DNA from: Saccharopolyspora spinosa NRRL 18395
GTDB lineage: Bacteria; Actinomycetota; Actinomycetes; Mycobacteriales; Pseudonocardiaceae
DNA length: 64,000 nucleotides
NCBI RefSeq assembly: GCF_000194155.1
Contig: NZ_GL877880.1
Span: 69,030 to 133,029 of the forward strand
Direction: 5' to 3'
Position numbers and translations under genes: made by a program. Under the pieces are notes generated by a model. It had not been told where the DNA came from and did not search any database. It worked only from the letters and a program-made list of their open reading frames with translations. Positions 17,731-25,859 of the stretch are shown here, one piece after another (position 1 is the first letter of the stretch; each line of letters opens with the position of its first letter).

Positions 17731-17966
17731 GCTTCCACCCGGCGGACGGTCCAGTCCTCGATGACCGGGTTGGCCAGCAACGTCTCGGCGATCTTGGCGA
17801 GCGTGTCGTCGTCGACGTCGTCGGCGACCTCCAGCTCGAACCGCTTCCCCTGGCGGACTTCGGTGATGCCGTCGAAACCGAGACGGGGCAGCGCGTTGGC
17901 CACCGCCTGTCCCTGCGGATCGAGGATTTCCTGCTTCGGCATGACGTCGACAACGACTCGGGCCAC
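17727..17966 (-). CDS. purS: Phosphoribosylformylglycinamidine synthase subunit PurS
   Basis: 79 aa, a small structural subunit that links PurQ and PurL. It starts at GTG 17966 (ARVVVDVMPKQEILDPQGQA), preceded by GGGAG; a longer frame to 18056 has no family similarity. The body GLPRLGF-like segment and KRFELEVADD match PurS. First gene of the purSQL operon; the promoter should lie in 17967-18229, shared with a divergent secreted-protein gene. Confidence 0.96.
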   Translation of the reverse strand: MARVVVDVMPKQEILDPQGQAVANALPRLGFDGITEVRQGKRFELEVADDVDDDTLAKIAETLLANPVIEDWTVRRVEA

Positions 17967-18229
17967 GGGTGCTGCTCCCGGTTTCCGTGCAGATCCGCCG
18001 GGACCCCGGCGGATGGCCAGCAGTACCGCCAAAGGGTAACTGAGCTGGGAGTTCACTCTTCGCAGCAGGGGCCACGGGTGCGGCGTGGCTCACCACCGAC
18101 GCATTCACGCGTGTCTTGCGTCACATTTACGTCGATTGTCTAAACCTTTGGGTCGTTCCGCCGTCTATATGTCCGGGGAAACCAAAACCCCTGCGTTGAT
18201 CGCAGGTTATCTAGGGGGAACGCATACCC

Positions 18230-18631
18230 ATGCGCACATTCAAGACGCTGCTGGCGGCCGGTCTGCTCACCGGCCTCGCGCTGACCACCACCGTTCCGGC
18301 GATGGCCGCTCCGAGCTTCGCGCCGGTGGCCGCGGCGCCGGCGGATCCGCTGCTGACCGCCGACAAGGCGCAGGTCCGGGCGGGCAACACGCTGGTCCTG
18401 CGGCTGGAGCACGGTGCCGAGGGGGTCAACTGGATCTCGTCGGCGGCGTTCGTGCGCAACGAGGCCCACCCGTTCGGCGCGGACGAGGGCCTGGCCCAGA
18501 TCGTGAACGACCGCGACGGCCGGGCCGAGGCAGTGGCCACCATCGCGGACGTCCCGCCGGGCGAGTACGACGTGCACACCCGCATCGGCGGCGGCGCCGG
18601 ACCGACGATGAAGATCACCGTCACCAAGTGA
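18230..18631 (+). CDS. Small secreted protein of unknown function
   Basis: 133 aa from ATG 18230, with GGGGGA 12 nt upstream. A clear Sec signal peptide (MRTFKTLLAAGLLTGLAL to PAMAA, ~27 residues) is followed by a ~100-residue all-beta-looking domain (VRAGNTLVLRLEHGAEGVNW, later EYDVHTRIGGGAGPTMKITV) without cysteines. It resembles small Ig-like secreted actinobacterial proteins. No family was recognised. Divergent from purS; terminator downstream. Confidence 0.8.
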   Translation: MRTFKTLLAAGLLTGLALTTTVPAMAAPSFAPVAAAPADPLLTADKAQVRAGNTLVLRLEHGAEGVNWISSAAFVRNEAHPFGADEGLAQIVNDRDGRAEAVATIADVPPGEYDVHTRIGGGAGPTMKITVTK

Positions 18632-18653
18632 CCCGCCCCTCCGGGGGTTGAGC

Positions 18654-18703
18654 GAGGGGCACCCAACACCCGGCAACCGGGCAACCGGGCACGGGTGCCC
18701 CTC
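18654..18703 (+). terminator. GAGGGGCACCC-type terminator hairpin
   Basis: GAGGGGCACCC and GGGTGCCCCTC pair perfectly around a 28-nt loop, 22 bp after a stop. The same arm sequence is used at 35872-35924, with a close variant at 61275-61317. Confidence 0.65.
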
Positions 18704-18793
18704 ACCCGTGGAAGTTCAGCTGATCGCGTAAGGCATTCACCGGTAGCGAGAACGATCGCGATGCCAGGTCCGGTGGGGGGGCGGGGTTCCGGC

Positions 18794-19786
18794 ATGCGGA
18801 TCTTGGTACTGGGCGGGACGGTCTTCCTCGGTCACGCGGTGGCGGCCGAGGCGGTTCGACGTGGGCACGACGTCATCTGCGCGGCCCGCGGCACGAGCGG
18901 CGGCATTCCCGACGGCGCGACGCTCGCGCCGGTGGATCGGGATCAGGGCCTCGGCGCGCTCGCCGGGGAGCGGTTCGACGCGGTCGTCGACGTGGCGCGG
19001 AACTACCGGTGGGTGCGGGAGGCGCTCCATGTCCTGAGCGCGAAGGCCGGGCACTGGACGTTCGTGTCCACCATCAACGCCTACGCGGACACCAGAACGA
19101 CCCGCCAGAGCACCGACGCCCCGCTGCAGGAGCCGATCACCGACTCCGACGACGTGAGCACCCCCGAGTCGTACGGCGGCGTCAAGGTGGCCTGCGAGAA
19201 CGCGGTGCGTGCCGAGGTCGGGGACCGGGCCTTCGTGCTGCGTCCGGGCCTGATCACCGGGCCGAACGACACCTCGGACCGGTTCGGCTACTGGCCCGCG
19301 CGGCTGGCGCGCGGCGGCCGGGTGCTCGTGCCGGACGAACGCGACCACCCGGCTCAGCACGCCGACGTCCGCGACCTGGCGAACTGGATCCTCGACGCGG
19401 CGGCGAACGGCAGCACCGGGACCTTCGACGGCTCCAGCCCGGTCATGCCGCTGGGCACGCTGCTGAAGGAGATCGCCGAGGCCGTCGCGCCGCCGGGCAC
19501 CGAGCTCGTGGCCGTCCCGCCGGAAGACCTGACCGAGGCGGGCGTGCAGCCGTGGATGGGCCCGAAATCGCTGCCGCTCTGGCTGCCGCAGAGCTGGCAA
19601 GGCCTCGTCTCGCGCGACATCAGCCCGAGCCTGGACGCCGGGCTGCGCATCCGGCCGATCGCCGAGACGGCATTGGCGACACTGGAAACCGAACGCGAAC
19701 TCGGCCTGGACCGGGAGCGCCGCGCCGGGCTCACCCCGGCCGAGGAGGCCGAACTCCTCGCCAACCTCCCACACCGCACCTGGTGA
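18794..19786 (+). CDS. NAD-dependent epimerase/dehydratase family protein
   Basis: 330 aa from ATG 18794 (the frame is open from 18695, but a glycine-rich dinucleotide motif should be N-terminal). MRILVLGGTVFLGHAVA is the extended-SDR Rossmann start. STINAYAD and ESYGGVKVACE supply the Ser/Tyr-x-x-x-Lys catalytic set, and FVLRPGLITGPND follows. It probably acts on a nucleotide sugar or similar substrate, which sequence alone does not define. Monocistronic, between a secreted protein and a metallo-hydrolase. Confidence 0.9.
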   Translation: MRILVLGGTVFLGHAVAAEAVRRGHDVICAARGTSGGIPDGATLAPVDRDQGLGALAGERFDAVVDVARNYRWVREALHVLSAKAGHWTFVSTINAYADTRTTRQSTDAPLQEPITDSDDVSTPESYGGVKVACENAVRAEVGDRAFVLRPGLITGPNDTSDRFGYWPARLARGGRVLVPDERDHPAQHADVRDLANWILDAAANGSTGTFDGSSPVMPLGTLLKEIAEAVAPPGTELVAVPPEDLTEAGVQPWMGPKSLPLWLPQSWQGLVSRDISPSLDAGLRIRPIAETALATLETERELGLDRERRAGLTPAEEAELLANLPHRTW

Positions 19787-20140
19787 CGCGCGGCGGTGCA
19801 AGCTGCGGGGGTCGGCTAAGCACCTTCGGCGCATGCGACGACCTGGCGTCGTGAGACTTCAAGCGTCGCGGCGGCGGATCGACCAGGATGAAAAAGATTT
19901 CAAAGGAAATCGCGGATTGTCGGCGTGTTGCACCCCGACACGCCGACGGCCGTGGACAACCTCCACAATTTCAATGGAAATCGGACCTCTGATTTCCATT
20001 GAAATCGCGGTCCCCTTGGGGGGACGTGGCCGGGTGGTCGCGGGTGACCAGTCGGAATCGTGGGGTTCGTCGGGCTTCCGCCGGGGGGCGGGTAGGTCGT
20101 GGAAGAGTGGGGTTGCTGGCACAGCTAGGAAGGAAACACC
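19787..20140. other. 354-bp gap carrying three palindromes
   Basis: It holds GATTTCAAAGGAAATC (19896-19911), AATTTCAATGGAAATC (19967-19982) and GATTTCCATTGAAATC (19991-20006). The rest is featureless until a GGAAGGAAAC ribosome site before 20141. Confidence 0.6.
19896..20006. repeat. Cluster of three GATTTCNNNGAAATC-type palindromes
   Basis: Three 16-bp near-palindromes within 111 bp: 19896-19911, 19967-19982 and 19991-20006. The last two form an inverted pair (CAATGGAAATCGGACCTCTGATTTCCATTG) that could fold into one longer hairpin. Confidence 0.75.
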
Positions 20141-20776
20141 GTGCAGATCACCCACTTCGGACATGCCTGCGTGCTGATCGAGACCGACTCGGCGCGGCTG
20201 CTCATCGACCCCGGCAAGTTCGCCGCCGACTTCGAGGACCTCCGGGACCTCGACGCCGTGCTGATCACGCACCAGCACTTCGACCACCTGGACCTCGACC
20301 GGCTGCCCGCCCTGCTCTCGGCCAACCCGGACACCCGCCTGGTCGTCGACCCGGGTTCGGCGTCGGCGGTCGCCGAGAAGGGGCTGGCGGCGACCACCGC
20401 GCGGCCCGGCGAGTCGCTGGAGCTGGGTGGCGCGGCGATCAACGTCGTCGGCGGCACCCACGCCGTGATCCACCCGGACATCCCGGTCATCGACAACATC
20501 GGGTATGTCGTCGACCACGGCGCCTTCTACCACCCCGGCGACTCGTTCTTCGTGCCCGAGCAGCGGATCGACGTGCTCGGCGTGCCGACCGGGGCACCGT
20601 GGCTGAAGCTCTCCGAAGCGGTCGACTTCCTGCGCGCGGTGGCGCCGCGTGTGGCGGTGCCGATCCACGAAGCGGTGCTGGCGATGCCGCAGATGCACTA
20701 CCGCATGTTCGAGCAGCTCGGCCCGAAGGACACCGCCGTCGAGGTCCTGCCCAAGGGCACCCAGACCGCGCTGTGA
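20141..20776 (+). CDS. Metallo-beta-lactamase-fold hydrolase (UlaG-like)
   Basis: 211 aa from GTG 20141, with AGGAAGGAAAC upstream. The fold is marked by MQITHFGHACVLIET, the metal motif THQHFDHLD, and later histidines in GGTHAVIH, YHPGDSFF and VPIHEAV. It resembles L-ascorbate-6-phosphate lactonase-type hydrolases, but sugar-operon neighbours are absent, so the substrate is unknown. Cytosolic. Confidence 0.9.
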   Translation: MQITHFGHACVLIETDSARLLIDPGKFAADFEDLRDLDAVLITHQHFDHLDLDRLPALLSANPDTRLVVDPGSASAVAEKGLAATTARPGESLELGGAAINVVGGTHAVIHPDIPVIDNIGYVVDHGAFYHPGDSFFVPEQRIDVLGVPTGAPWLKLSEAVDFLRAVAPRVAVPIHEAVLAMPQMHYRMFEQLGPKDTAVEVLPKGTQTAL

Positions 20777-20910
20777 CCCACGTGCGGCCGAACTCCCCCG
20801 CCGACTGACGGCGCACGCGGACCGCTCGCTCCAGGTGGGGCGCCTGGTCCTCGCAGGTTCGGAAGCTGCGCACCGGAGACGACCGGCCCGCTACGCCTGT
20901 GGCGGGACGG

Positions 20911-21069
20911 GTGGTGTCAGTCGTCGCGGTCGTCCTGGTCGTCGACGCCGTGCTGGTGATCGTCGTGCTGGTCGTCCGCCGACACCGGCGCGGCCGATCC
21001 CGCGTCGTTCGCTGGGATCGCTTCCCTGACGAGGACCAGCATCGGGGGCTCGCCATGAGGCGGCCCTGA
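20911..21069 (+). CDS. Possible 52-aa single-pass membrane protein
   Basis: From GTG 20911 the frame encodes a strongly hydrophobic helix (VVSVVAVVLVVDAVLVIVVL) followed by a basic stretch (VVRRHRRGRSRVVRW), the charge pattern of an N-out/C-in anchor. GGCGGGACGG upstream is a weak ribosome site. The opposite strand reads an acidic, His-rich peptide (DDQHDDHQHGVDDQDDRDD), so coding strand is ambiguous; both are uncertain. Confidence 0.3.
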   Translation: MVSVVAVVLVVDAVLVIVVLVVRRHRRGRSRVVRWDRFPDEDQHRGLAMRRP

Positions 21070-21088
21070 AGGTCGGATGAAGGGCTTC

Positions 21089-21799
21089 TCATCCGCTTCC
21101 GAGGTGCACCGACCCGCGGGCGAACGAGGCATAGGTGACCGGTCGGGCACCGTGGTGCAGCGCCAGATCGATGGCGTCCAGCACCGCCTGCCGAGCACCC
21201 GGTTTCCGCAGTTCAGCGGCGTCCAGCGCGAGCCGGACCAACTGGCCGCGCCTGGCCGCCCGCCCCACCCCCAGCACGAGCGCGCGGCACCACCACGGCT
21301 CGACCCGCTCGCCCGGTCCCAGCATCCGGATCCGCGCCCGGTGCACCCTTCCGGTCGCGAGTTCGCGGACCGCCATCGCGTCCGCGCAGACCGAGAAGCC
21401 GCGCCGCTGCAACGCGGTGACCGTGCCGGGCGAGCTGAGCCAGCGCGGCGGGATGAAGGTGTTCGTCCGCAACCCGGATTGCTCCAGCACGGCCGACGCC
21501 GCAGCCAGCCGGAGCCCGGCTTCGTGCGCCGGAAGGCGAGCGGGCGCGAGGCGGGCGCGCAGGCCCGGCGACACCCGGGCGAAGCCGTGCAGGCTGACGG
21601 CATCGCGCCGCGCCAGGCGCTCGGCCACCCAGTGCAGCACCGGGGACTGCGGGCTACGGGCTTCGCGATGATCGGGGTGCGGCGAGATCAGCAGGGACAA
21701 CGGGACCTGGCGGCTGTCCAGTGCGGCGGCGAAATCCGCGCACTGGTCCAGCACCCGGAGACCGAGGCCGGACAACGACACGACGAGCGGCGTGCTCAC
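21089..21799 (-). CDS. DUF2334-type polysaccharide-deacetylase-like protein
   Basis: 236 aa from GTG 21799, with GAGGGA upstream. The segment LLISPHPDHREARSP, then VAERLARRDAVSLHGFAR, and TNTFIPPRWLSSPGTVTAL are typical of DUF2334 proteins, which share the NodB/polysaccharide deacetylase barrel. The metal-binding residues (PHPD, LHGF) appear retained. There is no signal peptide, so activity would be cytosolic unless exported otherwise; substrate unknown. It lies upstream of and codirectional with purC, but 222 bp apart. Confidence 0.85.
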   Translation of the reverse strand: MSTPLVVSLSGLGLRVLDQCADFAAALDSRQVPLSLLISPHPDHREARSPQSPVLHWVAERLARRDAVSLHGFARVSPGLRARLAPARLPAHEAGLRLAAASAVLEQSGLRTNTFIPPRWLSSPGTVTALQRRGFSVCADAMAVRELATGRVHRARIRMLGPGERVEPWWCRALVLGVGRAARRGQLVRLALDAAELRKPGARQAVLDAIDLALHHGARPVTYASFARGSVHLGSG

Positions 21800-21897
21800 G
21801 GTCCCTCATTCGGCCTGGCCAGGGTGTCCGCGACCTGACCGCCAGGTGTCGCCCCGGCGCAAATCCGGCGAACCTCCACATCGCCCACTTTCGGCAC

Positions 21898-21931
21898 GCC
21901 CCGGCATGTGGGGACGCCGACACGCCGGGGC
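21898..21931 (-). terminator. Possible purC terminator hairpin
   Basis: Perfect GCCCCGGC / GCCGGGGC arms with an 18-nt loop, 90 bp beyond the purC stop; no T-tract. Confidence 0.4.
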
Positions 21932-22020
21932 ATTCCCCTGCTGGGCGAAAGCAGCCGACCGCCGAAGGCCCGACGGCCGCGATTTCGCGAGAAGTCACGC
22001 CCGGGTCGGGTGGCTCCGGC

Positions 22021-22914
22021 TTACTCCGCAGGGGCGAGCCAGTCGGCGAAGGACTGGCCGGTGATCCGCTCGTAGGCCTCGACGTATCGGGCGCGGGTGG
22101 CGTCGACGACGTCGTCCGGCAGCGGAGGCGGCGGGGTGTCGGCCGCGCGGTCCCACCCGGACGCGGGCGAGGTCAGCCAGTTGCGCACGAACTGCTTGTC
22201 GAACGACGGCTGAACCTTGCCGGGCTCGTACCCGTCCGCCGGCCAGTACCTCGACGAATCGGGCGTGAGCACCTCGTCGCCGAGCACCAGCGAACCGTCG
22301 CCGGCGAGGCCGAACTCGAACTTCGTGTCCGCCAGGATCACCCCGCGCCCGCGCGCGTGCTCCGCCGCCCGGCGGTACACCCGCAGCGTCAGGTCGCGCA
22401 GCTCCGCGGCACGCTCCGCGCCCAGCTGCGCGGCGACCGCTTCGAAGCTCACGTTCTCGTCGTGCTCGCCGATCTCGGCCTTGGTCGCCGGGGTGAAGAT
22501 CGGCTCAGGCAGCTCGGACGCCTCGGTGAGCCCGGCTGGCAGCTGCACCCCGCACACCGCGCCGGTGCGCTCGTAGTCGGCGAGCCCGGAGCCGGTCAGG
22601 TAGCCGCGCGCCACGCACTCCACCGGCAGCATCTCCAGCCGCTTTACCAGCAGGGCCCGGCCGCGCACCTCGGCGGGGATGCGCGGGTCGTCGGCGGCGA
22701 CCAGGTGGTTCGGCGTCACGTCGGCGAGCAGCTCGAACCAGAAGACGCTCATCGCGGTCAGCACCCGGCCCTTGTCCGGGATGGGCGTGTCGAGCACGTG
22801 GTCGTACGCCGAGATGCGGTCGGAGGCGACCAGCAGCAGGTGTTCGTCGTCCACGGCGTGCAGCTGGCGAACCTTGCCTGCCGCGATCTGAGGGTAATCG
22901 GCGATTGCAACCAC
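22021..22914 (-). CDS. purC: Phosphoribosylaminoimidazole-succinocarboxamide synthase
   Basis: 297 aa, the longer actinobacterial form. It joins CAIR and aspartate to SAICAR. Motifs are AAGKVRQLH, LVASDRISAYDHVL, VECVARGYLTGSG, LADTKFEFG and GDEVLTPDSSRYW. The frame continues upstream to 23757 without homology. GTG 22914 is chosen because GACAAT, a -10-like hexamer, lies exactly 6 nt before it and no Shine-Dalgarno is present. GTG 22932 is an alternative. It is divergent from the TenA gene across 99 bp. Confidence 0.96.
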   Translation of the reverse strand: MVAIADYPQIAAGKVRQLHAVDDEHLLLVASDRISAYDHVLDTPIPDKGRVLTAMSVFWFELLADVTPNHLVAADDPRIPAEVRGRALLVKRLEMLPVECVARGYLTGSGLADYERTGAVCGVQLPAGLTEASELPEPIFTPATKAEIGEHDENVSFEAVAAQLGAERAAELRDLTLRVYRRAAEHARGRGVILADTKFEFGLAGDGSLVLGDEVLTPDSSRYWPADGYEPGKVQPSFDKQFVRNWLTSPASGWDRAADTPPPPLPDDVVDATRARYVEAYERITGQSFADWLAPAE

Positions 22915-23013
22915 GTGCGGATTGTCTCGCACCGGGCCCCGGGTGCTCGCACACGGGCGGTGGTAAGAACCCGACGTGGGTCGTCCGGACCAGCCCGAGC
23001 ACAGGAGGACTTC

Positions 23014-23664
23014 GTGACCGAGACATTCACCGACTGGCTCCGCCAGCGCAGCGAGCCCGACTGGACCGCGGTCGTCACGCACCCGTTCACCCAGGGCCTG
23101 TTCGACGGGCTGGTGCCGGTCACGTCGATGCGCTCCTACCTCGTGCAGGACTACCAGTTCGTCGACGACTTCCTGGCGCTGCTCGGTTCCGCGCTGGCGA
23201 AGGCGGACCGGTACTCGTCGCGGCTGGCGATCGCGGGCAGCATCGCCGTGGTCACCAGCGAGGAGAACACCTACTTCCAGCGCGCTTTCGACGCGTTGGG
23301 TGTCGGCGAGGCGGACCGGGTGCGTCCGAAGCTGGACGAGGCGACCGTGGCGTTCCGGGAGCTGATAAGTGACACCAACGCGCGCGGCAGCTACGCCGAG
23401 GTGTTGACGGTGCTGACTGTCGCGGAGTGGACCTACCTGGAGTGGGCGATGCGCGCGCCAGCCGCGCTGCCGGAGAACTTCGTGCACGCCGAGTGGATCA
23501 CGCTGCACAACAACCCGGACTTCCAGTCCTGGGTCCGGTGGCTGTGCCGAGAACTGGACCGGGTGGGTGCGGACCTCGACGAGCGCGACCGGGCCCGCTG
23601 CCTGCGCCTGTTCCAGCACGCGACCCGCTGCGAACTCGACTTCTTCAACACCCACTCGCCGTGA
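23014..23664 (+). CDS. TenA_E-type thiaminase II family protein
   Basis: 216 aa from GTG 23014, with an AGGAGGAC site. TenA fold landmarks are THPFTQGLFDGLVP, YLVQDYQFVDDFLALL and a C-terminal CELDFFNTHS. In classical TenA a catalytic Cys lies in the middle helix; here that segment is LTVAEWTYLEWA without Cys, which places it in the TenA_E subgroup with Glu. Such proteins act in salvage of thiamine breakdown products. The back-to-back position with purC may relate to AIR, the precursor shared by purines and thiamine pyrimidine; this is inference. Confidence 0.88.
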   Translation: MTETFTDWLRQRSEPDWTAVVTHPFTQGLFDGLVPVTSMRSYLVQDYQFVDDFLALLGSALAKADRYSSRLAIAGSIAVVTSEENTYFQRAFDALGVGEADRVRPKLDEATVAFRELISDTNARGSYAEVLTVLTVAEWTYLEWAMRAPAALPENFVHAEWITLHNNPDFQSWVRWLCRELDRVGADLDERDRARCLRLFQHATRCELDFFNTHSP

Positions 23665-23746
23665 CGGCAGGCTTTCGGAAGCTCGTCTTGCCCAGTGGCG
23701 CATCCTCGCCGGCCGGTGTGGGGCGAACGGCCTGTTCGTCCCCTTC

Positions 23747-23790
23747 GCAATTTCCATTGAAATCGAAGGATCGATTTCAATGGAAATTGC
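23747..23790. repeat. Perfect 20-bp inverted repeat between tenA-like gene and purB
   Basis: GCAATTTCCATTGAAATCGA and its exact complement flank AGGA, making a 20-bp stem with a 4-nt loop between convergent stops. It is built from two head-to-head members of the TTTCCATTGAAA palindrome family. No T-run follows, but a bidirectional terminator is likely. Confidence 0.8.
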
Positions 23791-23805
23791 GGATCTAGGG
23801 CGACG

Positions 23806-25239
23806 TCAGAGGATGTCGGCAGGGCGGTACGCCGCGGCCTCCGGGTGGCGGGCCGTGATCTTCTCGATCTGCCCGACGATGTCGCCGACCTGGGCGGCTG
23901 CCGCGCCGGTGAAGGCGAGGCGATCCGCCAGCAGGGCGTCCAGCTGGGCGCGGTCCAGCGGCAGCCGGTCGTCGGCCGCGAGCCGGTCCAGCAGGTCGTT
24001 GCGCTCCGCGCCTTGCTCGCGCATGGCCAGCGCGACCGCGACCGCGTTCTCCTTGATCGCCTCGTGCGCGGTCTCCCGGCCAACACCGGCCCGCACCGCC
24101 GCCATCAGCACCTTCGTGGTGGCCAGGAACGGCAGGTAGCGGTCGAGCTCGCGGGCGACCACCGCAGGGAACGCGCCGAACTCTTCGAGCACGGTCAGGA
24201 ACGTCTCCAGCAAGCCGTCGAAAGCGAAGAACGCATCCTGCAGCGCCACTCGACGCACCACGGAGCAGGACACATCGCCCTCGTTCCACTGGTCGCCAGC
24301 CAGCTCGCCGACCATCGACACATAGCCGCGCAGCACCACCGCGAGGCCGTTGACCCGCTCGCAGGACCGCGTGTTCATCTTGTGGGGCATCGCGCTGGAG
24401 CCGACCTGCCCCGGCTTGAAGCCCTCGGTCACCAGCTCGTGCCCGGCCATCAACCGGATCGTGGTGGCCACGTTGGACGGTGCGGCGGCGAGCTGGGCGA
24501 GCGCGGTGAGCACCTCGAAGTCCAGCGAGCGCGGGTAGACCTGGCCGACGCTGGTCAGCGTGCTGCCGAAGCCTAGGTGGCCGGCCACGCGGCGCTCCAG
24601 CTCGGTGAGCTTCGCCGGGTCGCCGCCGAGCAGGTCGAGCATGTCCTGCGCGGTGCCGACCGGGCCCTTGATGCCGCGCAGCGGGTAGCGCGCGAGCAGC
24701 TCGTCCACGCGGTGGAAGGCGACGAGCAGCTCGTCGGCGGCGGTGGCGAAGCGCTTGCCGAGCGTGGTCGCCTGCGCGGCGACGTTGTGCGAGCGACCGG
24801 CCATGACGAGCTCGCCGTACTCGCCGGCGAGCTTGCCCAGCCGCGCCAGGACGGCGACCGTGCGGTCGCGGACGAGCTCCAGGCTGCGGCGGACCTGCAG
24901 CTGCTCGACGTTCTCGGTCAGGTCCCGGGAGGTCATGCCCTTGTGGATCTGCTCGTGGCCAGCGAGGGCGTTGAACTCTTCGATGCGGGCCTTGACGTCG
25001 TGGCGGGTGACGCGCTCGCGGGCGGCGATGGAGTCGAGGTCGACCTGCTCCAGGACCCGCTCGTAGTCGGCGACCGCCTGCGCGGGGACGTCGATGCCGA
25101 GGTCGGCTTGGGCGCGTAGTACTGCGAGCCAGAGCTTGCGCTCCAGGACGATCTTGTGCTGCGGGGACCACAGCTCGACCAGTTCGGGCGAGGCGTAGCG
25201 GGCGGCGAGGACGTTCGGGATGCTGGGCTTGACCGTCAC
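23806..25239 (-). CDS. purB: Adenylosuccinate lyase
   Basis: 477 aa. It catalyses two fumarate-releasing steps, SAICAR to AICAR and adenylosuccinate to AMP. The fumarase/ASL signature is GQVGSSAMPHKMN, with the catalytic His in MAGRSHNVAAQATT and TSRDLTEN preceding it. The GTG start has no Shine-Dalgarno; TATCCT lies 8 nt before it, as expected of a leaderless transcript. Convergent with the TenA_E gene. Confidence 0.97.
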   Translation of the reverse strand: MTVKPSIPNVLAARYASPELVELWSPQHKIVLERKLWLAVLRAQADLGIDVPAQAVADYERVLEQVDLDSIAARERVTRHDVKARIEEFNALAGHEQIHKGMTSRDLTENVEQLQVRRSLELVRDRTVAVLARLGKLAGEYGELVMAGRSHNVAAQATTLGKRFATAADELLVAFHRVDELLARYPLRGIKGPVGTAQDMLDLLGGDPAKLTELERRVAGHLGFGSTLTSVGQVYPRSLDFEVLTALAQLAAAPSNVATTIRLMAGHELVTEGFKPGQVGSSAMPHKMNTRSCERVNGLAVVLRGYVSMVGELAGDQWNEGDVSCSVVRRVALQDAFFAFDGLLETFLTVLEEFGAFPAVVARELDRYLPFLATTKVLMAAVRAGVGRETAHEAIKENAVAVALAMREQGAERNDLLDRLAADDRLPLDRAQLDALLADRLAFTGAAAAQVGDIVGQIEKITARHPEAAAYRPADIL

Positions 25240-25247
25240 GAACAGCC

Positions 25248-25253
25248 AGGATA
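25248..25253 (-). promoter_or_regulatory. Putative -10 of a leaderless purB promoter
   Basis: TATCCT on the minus strand, 8 nt before GTG 25239; no ribosome site intervenes. Confidence 0.5.
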
Positions 25254-25370
25254 CCGGCGTGGTGTGGCCGTTCGACTCCCCCGGTCACGCCATGCCGGAA
25301 GCCGCAACCGACGCGACGGGTGGGACGCGCGGGAGACGCGCGGGCCAGGTGAACGGCACCTCGGCAGACG

Positions 25371-25430
25371 GCAGTTTCAATTGAAACTGCGGTCCCCCGG
25401 TCCACCAGCACCGGTTTCAATTGAAACTGC
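25371..25430. repeat. Two TTTCAATTGAAA palindromes upstream of purB
   Basis: GCAGTTTCAATTGAAACTGC is a perfect 20-bp palindrome. A second, GGTTTCAATTGAAACTGC, follows 22 bp later. They lie about 130-190 bp upstream of purB, so here they are not simply at a gene end. Confidence 0.8.
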
Positions 25431-25660
25431 GGGACACCTGGTGCCCATCGCCCTTCACCTCGTCCGGGTCAGTGCGGGCGTGAGCTCAGGGTTGGCAGGG
25501 TGGCCGCCAAAGTGGTAACCACGATTGGCCGAGGTGCGCATTTCTGCTTTTCCTTCGACCCGCATGCAGTTGGTGCCCTTTGCGCGCTACCTCCGCTATT
25601 TACGGGGCGGGCCGGACGGGGTTGCATCGCTTCAAGGGCTGTTTCCGAACTCGTCCCGAG

Positions 25661-25795
25661 TGGCGGTGCGGGTAGCGGATCCCCAGACGCCGCCGGGAAT
25701 CCGGGATCCCCGACTTGTGCATGACCAGGTATCGGGCCTGTCCTCGCCGGGCGACGTCTGAGAACCCGCAGCGGCGCAAGTTACGAGGGCGGGCT
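25661..25795 (-). repeat. Intergenic structured repeat, copy R2
   Basis: Inverted relative to R1. Read on the minus strand it has GCGGGTTCTCAGACGTCG, GCGAGGACAGGCCCGA, ACAAGTCGGGGATCCCGG, GGCGTCTGGGGATCCGC and a CACCGCC tail. It ends 65 bp before the thrC stop. Confidence 0.8.
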
Positions 25796-25859
25796 GAACG
25801 GCTGCGCCGCTGCAAAAGCGCCCTAACGCATCCCGGACCATCGCCTCCGAAACGGCCGC

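Larger units (their letters stand above)
25240..25859. other. 620-bp gap with two palindromes and repeat copy R2
   Basis: The longest gap in the window. It contains the purB promoter, GCAGTTTCAATTGAAACTGC (25371-25390), a second palindrome (25413-25430) and repeat R2 (25661-25795). No ORF with a ribosome site is seen. Confidence 0.7.

Noticed and set aside
17967..18229. Purine riboswitch upstream of purSQL
   Set aside because: No paired loops typical of the purine aptamer were found, and actinobacterial pur genes are generally not controlled that way.
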